Shown here piece by piece: positions 1 to 6,929 of a stretch of 64,000 nt of DNA. A program made the position numbers and the translations under genes. The notes beneath the pieces are model-generated. The model was not told the DNA's origin. It did no database searches and saw nothing but the letters and a program-made list of their open reading frames with translations. Position 1 is the first letter of the stretch. The number at the start of each line of letters is the position of its first letter. This DNA is from Paraconexibacter algicola (GTDB taxonomy: Bacteria; Actinomycetota; Thermoleophilia; Solirubrobacterales; Solirubrobacteraceae). The stretch covers positions 1,818,978 through 1,882,977 of the forward strand of contig NZ_PYYB01000001.1 of the NCBI RefSeq assembly GCF_003044185.1, written 5' to 3'.

Positions 1-406
1 CGTAGCCCGTCATCAGGCCGTCGCGCGGGCCCGGCCCGAGGCGCGCGCCGATGTAGAGGCCGGTCGCGACGCCGTTGAAGAGGACGCCGCCGAGCAGCAG
101 GGCCCAGCGCGCCGCGAGATCGTCCGGGGTCTCGAGCGTCGTGAGCATCAGCTCGATGACGAGCCCGACGACGAGCACGTTGCTGACCGTCCCGAGGCCC
201 GGGCGCTGGCGCAGCGGGATCCACAGCAGCAGCACGGCCGCGCCGACGAGCATCACCCAGATGCCGACGCCGATCCCGGTCTGCCGGGAGAGGCCCTGGT
301 GCAGCACGTCCCACGGATCGACGCCGAGCCCGGCGAGCAGGATCGCGCCGCCGCTGGCCCCGTAGAGCACGAGGCCGAGGTAGAGCTGGACGAGGCGGCG
401 CGGCAC
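1..406 (-). CDS. YczE/YyaS/YitT-family membrane protein (3' end off window)
   Basis: Integral membrane protein of unknown transport function, related to the YczE/YyaS/YitT family. Translating the minus strand from GTG at 406 gives about 135 residues with at least three hydrophobic segments. It carries the family signatures GVDPWDVLHQGLS near residue 28 and GPGPRDGLMTG at the window edge; the stop lies beyond base 1. The start was chosen because a GGGAGGA purine run lies about 8 bases upstream. An overlapping ATG at 414 is in another frame. Upstream lies a long gene-free stretch with a 16-bp stem palindrome. Family assignment is fairly safe; function is unknown. Confidence 0.75.
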   Translation of the reverse strand, partial: MPRRLVQLYLGLVLYGASGGAILLAGLGVDPWDVLHQGLSRQTGIGVGIWVMLVGAAVLLLWIPLRQRPGLGTVSNVLVVGLVIELMLTTLETPDDLAARWALLLGGVLFNGVATGLYIGARLGPGPRDGLMTGY

Positions 407-452
407 GCGGCCATCCTCCCGCACCCGGCGCGCGGCCGCCCGATGCCGCAGC

Positions 453-492
453 GCCGTACGAACCCCGCGCTGGATGCGGGGTTTCGTACGGC
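453..492. repeat. imperfect palindrome, copy A
   Basis: Left arm GCCGTACGAACCCCGC (453-468) pairs with 476-492 across a 7-base loop, giving a 16-bp stem with one bulged T at 482. A related palindrome lies at 910-957 with the same core order (CCGCGCTGG-TGCGGGGTTT). It sits about 45 bases upstream of the YczE-like start. It could be a terminator, a regulator site or a REP-like element. Confidence 0.6.
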
Positions 493-727
493 GGTCGCGG
501 GCCCGGGGCGGCCCGGGGGCGTCCGGTGCCGGTGCCGGGGGCGCCGTGGTGGGTCCGGTGCGCTCGTCGCGCGAGGCGCCGTGGGCGCGACGCCGGGCCC
601 GTTCGGGGCGCCACCCGGCGCTTGTGCCTCTTGCGGCTTTTGTCCGGGGCGCTGCGGAGCGCCCGCTCGGCCGAGACGCAACGCCTCTCCGGCGCGCGAC
701 GGGTGCGCTGCCGGCAGCGCGCGTGGG

Positions 728-905
728 TCAGGCCGGGGCGACAGCTTGCGGGGGCCCGCACCCCAGGCGGCAGCGCCGGCGACGAAGCGGGAGACCGCGG
801 ACGGGCCTCGCGGTGCGACGCCCGAAGCGGGCTCGACGATCCCGGTGCCCATGAGGTCGCGGGCGGAGCTGGCGGGGTCGTGCACGGACTCGGCCGCGTG
901 CCGCG
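728..905 (-). pseudogene. decayed duplicate of the C-terminus of the NUDIX regulator
   Basis: Reading the minus strand gives a stretch containing ARDLMGTGIVEPASG, then FVAGAAAWGAGPRKLS. The intact neighbour has ARDLKATGLVEPTGE, then FVTAAPAWGAGRRKRVS in the same order. The DNA also aligns past the old stop: TCAGG at 728 corresponds to TCAGG at 1125, where the intact gene stops. Small indels near the end throw that stop out of frame. The relic holds only the last 45-55 codons (winged-helix region), with no NUDIX domain and no start. It looks like the remains of a partial tandem duplication. Confidence 0.7.
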
Positions 906-909
906 GCGC

Positions 910-957
910 GACCGCCGTGCGAACTCCGCGCTGGGTGCGGGGTTTGGTACGGCGGTC
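910..957. repeat. imperfect palindrome, copy B
   Basis: Outer arms GACCGCCGT (910-918) and ACGGCGGTC (949-957) are perfect complements. The inner part is degraded relative to copy A at 453-492 but keeps its core (GAACTCCGCGCTGGGTGCGGGGTTT). It lies between the relic and the intact NUDIX regulator, about 165 bases past the latter's stop. Confidence 0.6.
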
Positions 958-1124
958 ATGGTTCGCTGCGGTGCTGGGGGTGCCGGGCTGCGCGCCACGC
1001 CGTGGGCGTGACGCGCCGGGGCGCGGCGCGACGCCGGGGCGTGCCGAGACCGCGGGCGTGACGCAGCGCCGGGGCGCGAGGCAGCGCTCGTTCGCGGCGC
1101 GCTGCCGGTGCGGGGGCGCCGCGG

Positions 1125-1805
1125 TCAGGCGGGCGAGACGCGCTTGCGCCGGCCGGCGCCCCAGGCGGGCGCGGCGGTGACGAAGCGGTAGAGGGCGGCC
1201 GGGCGGCCCGGGCCGTCGCTGCGCCGCTCGCCGGTGGGCTCGACGAGCCCCGTGGCCTTGAGGTCCCGCGCGAACGTGGCGCCGTCGTAGCCCGTGTCGG
1301 CGACGCCCTCGTAGACGGCACGGGCCTGGCTGAGGGTGAACGCGGCGGGGAGCAGGCCCACCGCGACGTTGGACCACCACAGCTTCCCCTCGACGCGGTC
1401 CACCGCGAGGGCGAGCATGTCGCGGTGGTCGTGGGCCCAGCGGTGCCGGCCGCGCGCGGTCACCCAGCGGGCCGCGGGGTCACGGGGGGTCGTGTCCGCG
1501 GGGACGAGGGCGAGGTGGGCGATCGACGGGATCCAGCCCCGTGGGTCGCGGTCCGGGTCGGCGAAGGCGGCGAGCTGCTCGAGGTAGATCCCGTCGAGCC
1601 CGGTCTTCTCCGCGAGGACCCGGCGGACCGCCTCGGCCGGGTCGTCGCGGGGGCCGAGCAGGCCGCCGGGCAGCGCGCGCCGACCGTCCTCCGTGCGGAG
1701 CGCGAGCACCTCGAGCCGGCGGTCGGCGACGCGCAGGACGACGGCGTCGACCGCGAGGGCGGCGGGGGCGGGGCGGCCCTCGGTGTTGGTCGCGGTCCAC
1801 GGCAC
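1125..1805 (-). CDS. NUDIX-domain transcriptional regulator (NrtR-like)
   Basis: A 226-residue protein with an N-terminal NUDIX fold (about residues 12-145) and a C-terminal winged-helix region (about 150-215), the layout of NrtR regulators of NAD metabolism. The NUDIX box is degenerate: GGLLGPRDDPAEAV then RRVLAEKTGL, so RExxEE has become RVLAEK and loses two acidic residues. That favours ligand sensing over catalysis. The start is GTG 1805 because TAGGCT (1813-1818) lies 7 bases upstream, a leaderless arrangement; an in-frame GTG at 1841 lies upstream of that promoter. It is divergent from SPFH and NAD-kinase-like genes, which fits an NAD(P)-linked role. The true ligand and operator are inferred. 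Confidence 0.75.
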   Translation of the reverse strand: MPWTATNTEGRPAPAALAVDAVVLRVADRRLEVLALRTEDGRRALPGGLLGPRDDPAEAVRRVLAEKTGLDGIYLEQLAAFADPDRDPRGWIPSIAHLALVPADTTPRDPAARWVTARGRHRWAHDHRDMLALAVDRVEGKLWWSNVAVGLLPAAFTLSQARAVYEGVADTGYDGATFARDLKATGLVEPTGERRSDGPGRPAALYRFVTAAPAWGAGRRKRVSPA

Positions 1806-1812
1806 ATCCGTC

Positions 1813-1818
1813 AGCCTA
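1813..1818 (-). promoter_or_regulatory. -10 hexamer TAGGCT, leaderless start of NUDIX regulator
   Basis: TAGGCT on the minus strand, 7 bases before GTG 1805. No Shine-Dalgarno precedes the GTG. The identical hexamer precedes the starts at 10115 and 11332. Confidence 0.5.
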
Positions 1819-1849
1819 CGCGGCGAAGGGAGCGTATACACGCCAAATA

Positions 1850-1868
1850 GGCAGATTGCCCAATATTG
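1850..1868. promoter_or_regulatory. candidate operator between NUDIX regulator and SPFH gene
   Basis: Two adjacent small palindromes: GGCA-GAT-TGCC (1850-1860) and CAATATTG (1861-1868). They lie in an AT-richer pocket between divergent genes and abut the -35 of the SPFH promoter. This is a natural place for the NUDIX regulator to bind, but that assignment is inference. Confidence 0.35.
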
Positions 1869-1870
1869 AC

Positions 1871-1900
1871 TTGACGCGCCACGTGTCGCGGGTCTAGGGT
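1871..1900 (+). promoter_or_regulatory. sigma70-type promoter for the SPFH gene
   Basis: TTGACG (1871-1876), an 18-base spacer and TAGGGT (1895-1900). Transcription would start near 1907, giving a leader of about 30 bases that contains GAAAGGA 8 bases before ATG 1937. This is one of the few starts here with a clear Shine-Dalgarno. Confidence 0.6.
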
Positions 1901-1936
1901 TGTTTTAGGCATTACGACCAGAAAGGAATCGACCCC

Positions 1937-2938
1937 ATGGCCGAGATCAGGCAGTTCCCCCTCTTCCGTCACCTCCGCGCCGAGCCCACGAGCCACGTGC
2001 TGCGCTACCGCGGCGGCGCGCTCACCACCGCCGGCCCCGGGGCGGCCTTCTGGTTCCGCCCGATCAACACCGCCGTCGCCGAGGTCCCCGTCGACGACCG
2101 CGAGCTGCCGTTCGTCTTCCACGTGCGCAGCGCCGACTTCCAGGAGCTCACCGTCCAGGGCGTCATCACCTTCCGCGTCACGGACCCCGAGCTGCTCGCC
2201 CGTCGCATCGACTTCGCCATCGACCTCGAGACCGGCCGCTGGACCCAGACGCCGCTGGAGCAGCTCGCCGGCCTGCTCATGCAGCTCGCCCAGCAGTTCG
2301 TCATCGACGACCTCGTCAAGGTCGAGCTGCGTCGCATCCTCGCCGACGGCGTCGCCCCGATCCGCGACCGCATCGCGGCCGGCCTCGACGCCGAGATCGC
2401 GCTCGACGAGCTCGGCCTCGAGGTCGTCGCCGTGCGCGTCGCCGCCGTCACCCCGACCGCGGACATGGAGCGGGCCCTCCAGCAGCCCACCCGCGAGGCG
2501 ATCCAGCAGGAGGCCGACGAGGCGACGTTCCGCCGCCGCGCCCTGGCCGTCGAGAACGAGCGCGCGATCGCCGACAACGAGCTGAAGAACCGCATCGAGC
2601 TCGCCCGCCGCGAGGAGGAGCTCGTCGCCCAGGACGGCGCCAACGCCCGCCGGCGCGCGGAGGAGGAGGCGACCGCCGCGCTCGTCGCCGCCCAGGCCGC
2701 CGACGAGCGCGCCGAGCTGGGTGCCCGCCGCGACGCCGCGACGATCGACCTCGTCGACGGGGCCCGCCTGCGGATCGAGGAGGCCCGCGCGCAGATCGAC
2801 GCGCAGACCCCGCCCGAGGTCCTGCTCGCCCTCGCGGTCCGCGAGCTCGCCGGCCAGCTCGGGGCCATCGAGCACCTGACGATCACCCCCGACATGCTCA
2901 CGCCGCTCCTGGCGCGCGTCGGGCGCCAGGAGGGCTAG
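1937..2938 (+). CDS. SPFH/band-7 (stomatin-like) domain protein
   Basis: A 333-residue protein with an SPFH/PHB domain (about residues 20-190; the segment around LTVQGVITFRVTDPE is typical). A charged, Ala/Glu-rich coiled-coil follows (about 190-280), then a short helical tail. There is no clear N-terminal membrane helix, so it may be peripheral or cytoplasmic, unlike flotillins. SPFH proteins form oligomeric rings or scaffolds. It starts at ATG 1937 behind GAAAGGA. The next gene begins 3 bases after its stop, so the two are probably co-transcribed. The link to NAD(P) chemistry is inferred from the flanking NUDIX regulator and NAD-kinase-like gene. Confidence 0.8.
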   Translation: MAEIRQFPLFRHLRAEPTSHVLRYRGGALTTAGPGAAFWFRPINTAVAEVPVDDRELPFVFHVRSADFQELTVQGVITFRVTDPELLARRIDFAIDLETGRWTQTPLEQLAGLLMQLAQQFVIDDLVKVELRRILADGVAPIRDRIAAGLDAEIALDELGLEVVAVRVAAVTPTADMERALQQPTREAIQQEADEATFRRRALAVENERAIADNELKNRIELARREEELVAQDGANARRRAEEEATAALVAAQAADERAELGARRDAATIDLVDGARLRIEEARAQIDAQTPPEVLLALAVRELAGQLGAIEHLTITPDMLTPLLARVGRQEG

Positions 2939-2941
2939 GCG

Positions 2942-3829
2942 ATGCTCCCCCGCGCCGTGCTCGTCGAGCGCCCCACCGAGTACCGGCAGCTGCTCGCGCG
3001 GCACGGCACGCGCGAGCAGGCCCGGTTCTTCCTCGCCCAGCGGGACCTCGAGCTCGCCGAGGTCGAGGAGCGCCACCTGCGCTACGAGGAGACCCGCACC
3101 CGCGTGCTCGCCGCCGTCCCCGCGGACTGGCGGCGGGCGACCGTCGACCGGGCCGAGCTCGACCGGTTCCTGTTCGGGCCCGACGACGTCGTCGTCGTCC
3201 TCGGACAGGACGGCCTCGTCGCCAACGTCGCGAAGTACCTGGACGGGCAGCCGGTCGTCGGGCTCGACCCGGACCCCGGGCGCAATCCCGGGCTGCTCGT
3301 GCCGCACCCGCCGGACGCGCTCGCCGACCTCTGCGCCGACCTGCTCGCCGGCCGCGACCGCAGCGAGCAGCGCACCATGGTGCAGGCGCGGCTCGACGAC
3401 GGGCAGCGGCTGCTGGCGCTCAACGAGATCTTCCTCGGACACCGCACCCACCAGTCGGCCCGCTACGTCCTGGACGTCGGCGACGCCCAGGAGCGCCACT
3501 CGTCCTCGGGGCTGATCGTCACGACCGGCACCGGCGCGACCGGCTGGGCCGCGAGCATCAACGCCGCGCGCGGCGAGCGGCTCGCCCTGCCCGCCCCGAC
3601 CGACGAGCGGCTCGCCTGGTTCGTCCGCGAGGCGTGGGCCGGTCCGGCCACCGGCGCGTCGCTGACCGCGGGCCTGCTCGCCGCCCGCGACGAGCTGACC
3701 GCCACCTGCCAGCTCGACGAGGGCGGGGTCGTGTTCGGGGACGGCATCGAGGACGACCGGCTCACGCTCGACTGGGCCCAGCGGGTGCGCATCGGCGTCG
3801 CCGACCGGCGCCTGCGACTGCTCGTCTGA
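2942..3829 (+). CDS. divergent NAD-kinase-like protein
   Basis: A 295-residue protein with the main landmarks of the ATP-NAD kinase fold in order. VVVVLGQDG (84-91) stands at the GGDG loop with the catalytic Asp kept as D90. LNEIFLG (about 160-166) stands at the NE motif. SSGLIVTTGTGATGW (188-202) stands at the DGxxxxTPTGSTAY loop. The N-terminal 80 residues are charged and unusual. The changes GGDG to GQDG and STAY to ATGW make substrate and activity uncertain; it may bind rather than phosphorylate NAD. It follows the SPFH gene by 3 bases. Confidence 0.65.
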   Translation: MLPRAVLVERPTEYRQLLARHGTREQARFFLAQRDLELAEVEERHLRYEETRTRVLAAVPADWRRATVDRAELDRFLFGPDDVVVVLGQDGLVANVAKYLDGQPVVGLDPDPGRNPGLLVPHPPDALADLCADLLAGRDRSEQRTMVQARLDDGQRLLALNEIFLGHRTHQSARYVLDVGDAQERHSSSGLIVTTGTGATGWAASINAARGERLALPAPTDERLAWFVREAWAGPATGASLTAGLLAARDELTATCQLDEGGVVFGDGIEDDRLTLDWAQRVRIGVADRRLRLLV

Positions 3830-3893
3830 GTCGCGCGCGGGTCTGTGGCCGTCCCACATGGACAGACGGCCCCGCGCCCGGCAGCATGGAGGG

Positions 3894-5372
3894 ATGAGCA
3901 CCACAGCGGAGGTCGACGTCCTCATCGTCGGCGCAGGCATCTCGGGCATCGGAGCCGCGCACCACCTGAGCACGAAGCGACCGGGCACGTCGTTCGCGAT
4001 CCTCGACGGACGGCAGGAGATCGGCGGCACCTGGAGCCTCTTCAAGTACCCGGGCATCCGCTCGGACTCCGACATGCCGACCTTCGGCTACGACTTCAAG
4101 CCCTGGACGCACGAGAAGTCGATCGCCGAGGCGCAGTACATCGTCGAGTACCTGCAGGACACCGTCGACAGCGCCGGGATCGGTCCCCACATCCGCTTCG
4201 GCCACCAGGTCCGTCGCGCCGAGTACGCCACCGACACCGGCACCTGGACGGTGACCGCCGAGCGGCCCGACGGGGAGACCGTCGAGGTGACCTCCCGGTT
4301 CCTGTTCCTGGGCACCGGCTACTACGACTACGAGGCGGGGTACACCCCGGAGTTCGCGGGCCTCGAGGACTTCGAGGGCCGGCTCGTGCACCCGCAGCAC
4401 TGGCCCGAGGACCTCGACTACACCGGCAAGCGCGTCGTCGTCATCGGCAGCGGCGCGACCGCCGTGACGCTGATCCCGTCGATGGCGCGCGAGACCGCGC
4501 ACATCACGATGCTCCAGCGCTCCCCCAGCTACGTGCTGTCGATCCCGTCCGTGGACCCGGTCGCGCAGCTGCTCAAGCGGTTCGTCGGGCAGGAACGCGC
4601 GCACCAGAGCACGCGCCGCAAGAACATCCGCATCCAGCGTGGCCTGTACAAGCTCGCGCAGCGCTACCCGAAGGCGGTCCGCAAGGTCATCATGGCCGAC
4701 GCGCGCCGGCGGCTGCCCAAGGGCTACGACGTCGACACGCACTTCAACCCGTCCTACGACCCGTGGGACCAGCGGCTGTGCATGGTCCCCGACGGGGACT
4801 TCTTCCGCTCGATCCGTCGCGGCGACGCGTCGGTCGTCACGGACACGATCGACCGCTTCGTCCCCGAGGGCATCCGGCTCAGCTCGGGCCGGGTCCTCGA
4901 GGCGGACATCGTCGTCACGGCGACCGGCCTGAACATGCTGGCGTTCGGCCGCATCGAGCTCGCGGTCGACGGCGAGGACGTCTCGATCCCGGACTGCGTC
5001 GTCTACAAGAGCATGATGCTGTCGAACGTGCCGAACTTCGCGTTCGCGTTCGGCTACACCAACGCGTCGTGGACGTTGAAGGTCGATCTCGTCTGCGAGC
5101 ACTTCTGCCGCCTGCTCGACCACATGGACGCGCACGGCAAGACGACGTTCACGCCGCGCCTGGACCGCGAGATCCGGCGCGCCCCGCTGATGGACCTCAG
5201 CTCCGGCTACGTCCAGCGCGGGATCGACCGGTTCCCGCAGGCGGGCGCGGAGGGCGCCTGGACCGTGGAGATGGCCTACGAGGCGGACGTCGCGCGCCTG
5301 CGCGAAGGGCCGATCGAGGACGCCGACCTCGTGTTCGGGACCGCGTCCCCGCGCGAGCCCGCGACCGCCTGA
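3894..5372 (+). CDS. flavin-containing monooxygenase, Baeyer-Villiger type
   Basis: A 492-residue flavoprotein predicted to insert oxygen into ketones or oxidise heteroatoms using NADPH and O2. The N-terminal FAD site is VLIVGAGISGIGAAHHL (about residues 9-25). The Baeyer-Villiger fingerprint FxGxxxHxxxWP appears as FEGRLVHPQHWP near residue 160, followed by the NADPH site VVVIGSGATAV. ATG 3894 was preferred to an upstream in-frame ATG because that one sits in the probable promoter; CAGCAT lies 6 bases before 3894 as a weak -10. A strong GC hairpin follows 11 bases after the stop. Substrate unknown. Confidence 0.8.
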   Translation: MSTTAEVDVLIVGAGISGIGAAHHLSTKRPGTSFAILDGRQEIGGTWSLFKYPGIRSDSDMPTFGYDFKPWTHEKSIAEAQYIVEYLQDTVDSAGIGPHIRFGHQVRRAEYATDTGTWTVTAERPDGETVEVTSRFLFLGTGYYDYEAGYTPEFAGLEDFEGRLVHPQHWPEDLDYTGKRVVVIGSGATAVTLIPSMARETAHITMLQRSPSYVLSIPSVDPVAQLLKRFVGQERAHQSTRRKNIRIQRGLYKLAQRYPKAVRKVIMADARRRLPKGYDVDTHFNPSYDPWDQRLCMVPDGDFFRSIRRGDASVVTDTIDRFVPEGIRLSSGRVLEADIVVTATGLNMLAFGRIELAVDGEDVSIPDCVVYKSMMLSNVPNFAFAFGYTNASWTLKVDLVCEHFCRLLDHMDAHGKTTFTPRLDREIRRAPLMDLSSGYVQRGIDRFPQAGAEGAWTVEMAYEADVARLREGPIEDADLVFGTASPREPATA

Positions 5373-5383
5373 CCGGTCGCGCC

Positions 5384-5412
5384 GACGCGGCCGGCAGCGC
5401 CCCGGCCGCGTC
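5384..5412. terminator. perfect 11-bp hairpin between monooxygenase and M23 genes
   Basis: Arms GACGCGGCCGG (5384-5394) and its complement (5402-5412) around a 7-base loop. There is no T-tract. It ends directly against the -10 hexamer (5413-5418) of the next gene, so it may be both terminator and promoter boundary. Confidence 0.55.
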
Positions 5413-5418
5413 TATGAT
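5413..5418 (+). promoter_or_regulatory. -10 hexamer TATGAT, leaderless M23 start
   Basis: TATGAT 8 bases before GTG 5427, the closest match to the TATAAT consensus among the leaderless candidates. No Shine-Dalgarno is present. Confidence 0.55.
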
Positions 5419-5426
5419 CCGCGACC

Positions 5427-6197
5427 GTGCTCGCGCTCCTCGCCACCGCGGCGGCCGCCGCTCCCCCGCCGGACTTCGGCGTCACGCAGCAGCGGGTGCG
5501 CCCCGCGCGGATCTTTCTCGTGCGCGACCCGGTGCGGATCGCGTTCACGCCGACCGGCAGCCGCACGCTCGACCTCGACGTCGAGATCGTCGCCGAGCGC
5601 GACGGCACGGTCGCGCGACGGCTCACGGTGCGCGCGGCACGACCGGGCCGGGAGCAGGTCGTGCGCTGGGACGGCGTGCGCGGCAGCGGGGCTGCGGCGC
5701 CGGACGGTCGCTACCGCGTCCGCGTCGTCGCGCCCGCGATCGGGGAGCGCCGGCGGCTCGGGACGTTCACGCTGCGCGGCCACATGTACCCGATCCGCGG
5801 CCCGCACGCCGACCGCGGCGTGATCGGGCTGTTCGGCGTGCCGCGCAACGGCGGGCGCACCCACGAGGGGTACGACGTCAACGCGCCGTGCGGCACGCGG
5901 ATGGTCGCTGCGCGCGGCGGCACCGTCGTGCGCAGCCGCTTCGACCCGGTGCTCTACGGCCACGAGGTGATCGTCCGCGGCGCGCTCGACGGGCGCACCT
6001 ACCGGTACGCGCACCTGCGCACCACGCCGCGCGTGCGCCGCGGGGACCGGGTCCGCACCGGGCAGACGATCGGCTCGGTCGGGGACTCCGGCAACGCGCG
6101 GACGACGGGCTGCCACCTGCACTTCGAGCTGCGGACCCGCGGCGGGCGGCTGCTGGACCCCCAGCCGTTCCTGCACCGCTGGGACCGCTTCAGCTGA
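5427..6197 (+). CDS. exported M23-family peptidase
   Basis: A 256-residue LytM/M23-type zinc peptidase predicted to cut peptidoglycan cross-bridges outside the membrane. It has a short hydrophobic N-terminus (MLALLATAAAAAPPP), a beta domain (about 20-110) and the M23 core: HEGYDVNAPCGT (about 150), a repeated gating Gly-rich segment and HLHFEL (about 232). First metal ligands H and D, and the HxH pair, are present. The start GTG 5427 sits 8 bases after a TATGAT hexamer. The phosphoesterase gene follows 13 bases after the stop, so an operon is likely. Confidence 0.82.
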   Translation: MLALLATAAAAAPPPDFGVTQQRVRPARIFLVRDPVRIAFTPTGSRTLDLDVEIVAERDGTVARRLTVRAARPGREQVVRWDGVRGSGAAAPDGRYRVRVVAPAIGERRRLGTFTLRGHMYPIRGPHADRGVIGLFGVPRNGGRTHEGYDVNAPCGTRMVAARGGTVVRSRFDPVLYGHEVIVRGALDGRTYRYAHLRTTPRVRRGDRVRTGQTIGSVGDSGNARTTGCHLHFELRTRGGRLLDPQPFLHRWDRFS

Positions 6198-6210
6198 CGC
6201 ACCGCGGACC

Positions 6211-6786
6211 GTGACGCGCCCCGGTCACCGGCTGTTCGTCGCGGTCGCGCCGCCGCCACGCCTGGCGAACGAGCTCGCCGCGTGGGCCCGCGCCCACCGC
6301 GGCGCGGGCCTGCGTCCGGTGCCGCCCGCGAACGTGCACGTGACGCTCGCCTTCCTCGGCGCCCGCCCCGCGGCCGACGTCGAGGCCACGCTGCGCGCCG
6401 TGCGTGCGGGGGTCGACGAGTGGACGCTCACCGGTGGCCGCGCGCCGATCGAGCTGGCGCTCGCCGGGCCGTGCTGGCTCCCGCCCCGGCGGCCGCGGGC
6501 GCTCGCGGTCGACGTGGTCGACCGCACGGGCGCCCTCGGGGAGCTGCGCGACCGGATCGTCCGCGCGCTCGACGACGCCGTGGGGTTCGCGGAGGACCAC
6601 CCGCGCTTCCGCCCCCACGTGACCGTGGCGCGCGGCGCCGGGCGCGCCGTGCAGGACGGGGTCGCGCCACTGCTCGGGCCGTCCCCGCAGGCGACGTTCC
6701 CGGTCGACGTCGTGACGCTGCACCGCTCGTTCCTGGAGCCGGGCGGCGCCCGCTACGAGGCGCTCGGCGACGTGCCGCTGGGCTAG
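6211..6786 (+). CDS. thpR: RNA 2',3'-cyclic phosphodiesterase (2H family)
   Basis: A 191-residue two-histidine phosphoesterase (LigT/ThpR). It opens 2',3'-cyclic phosphates on RNA or joins tRNA halves in vitro. The two catalytic HxT motifs are visible as HVTLAFLG (about residues 43-50) and HVTVARG (about 135-141), with the usual spacing. The GTG start at 6211 is 13 bases behind the M23 peptidase stop, without an obvious promoter of its own. Length matches the family. Confidence 0.82.
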   Translation: MTRPGHRLFVAVAPPPRLANELAAWARAHRGAGLRPVPPANVHVTLAFLGARPAADVEATLRAVRAGVDEWTLTGGRAPIELALAGPCWLPPRRPRALAVDVVDRTGALGELRDRIVRALDDAVGFAEDHPRFRPHVTVARGAGRAVQDGVAPLLGPSPQATFPVDVVTLHRSFLEPGGARYEALGDVPLG

Positions 6787-6860
6787 CAGCGGCGCGCCGG
6801 GCCGTCGGTCGGTGGCGGGAAATACCCACGCGCGGGTTGGCGGTCCGGGGGGTCGCGCCC

Positions 6861-6900
6861 TAGCATCGCGCGCCGCAGGTCCGGGCGGGGGTACGCCCGG
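6861..6900 (+). promoter_or_regulatory. -10 hexamer and leader hairpin of the FG-GAP gene
   Basis: TAGCAT at 6861-6866 would start transcription near 6873, leaving a leader of about 57 bases. That leader holds a hairpin with arms CCGGGCG (6881-6887) and CGCCCGG (6894-6900), then GCAGGGG before ATG 6930. Confidence 0.45.
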
Positions 6901-6929
6901 GGTCCACACAACGGCAAGGCAGGGGTTCC

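Larger units (their letters stand above)
407..1124. other. gene-free GC-rich stretch with two palindromes and a gene relic
   Basis: About 720 bases with no convincing gene. Open frames exist on both strands but are the open frames expected at this GC content and resemble no family. Three recognisable structures lie here: an imperfect palindrome at 453-492, a related one at 910-957, and between them (728-905) a decayed copy of the 3' end of the neighbouring NUDIX regulator gene. The remainder (500-727 and 962-1124) is low-complexity GC-rich sequence. Both of these spacers contain GCGCTGCCGG shortly before a TCAGG, as if the whole unit of palindrome, spacer and gene tail had been duplicated in tandem. 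Confidence 0.7.

Noticed and set aside
253-1380. Long minus-strand open frame spanning the gap and two genes
   Set aside because: It passes through two different real frames. Only the part at 728-905 is meaningful, and that is annotated as a relic.
1811-4075. 754-residue minus-strand open frame
   Set aside because: It is antisense to the SPFH and NAD-kinase-like genes, both of which show family motifs.
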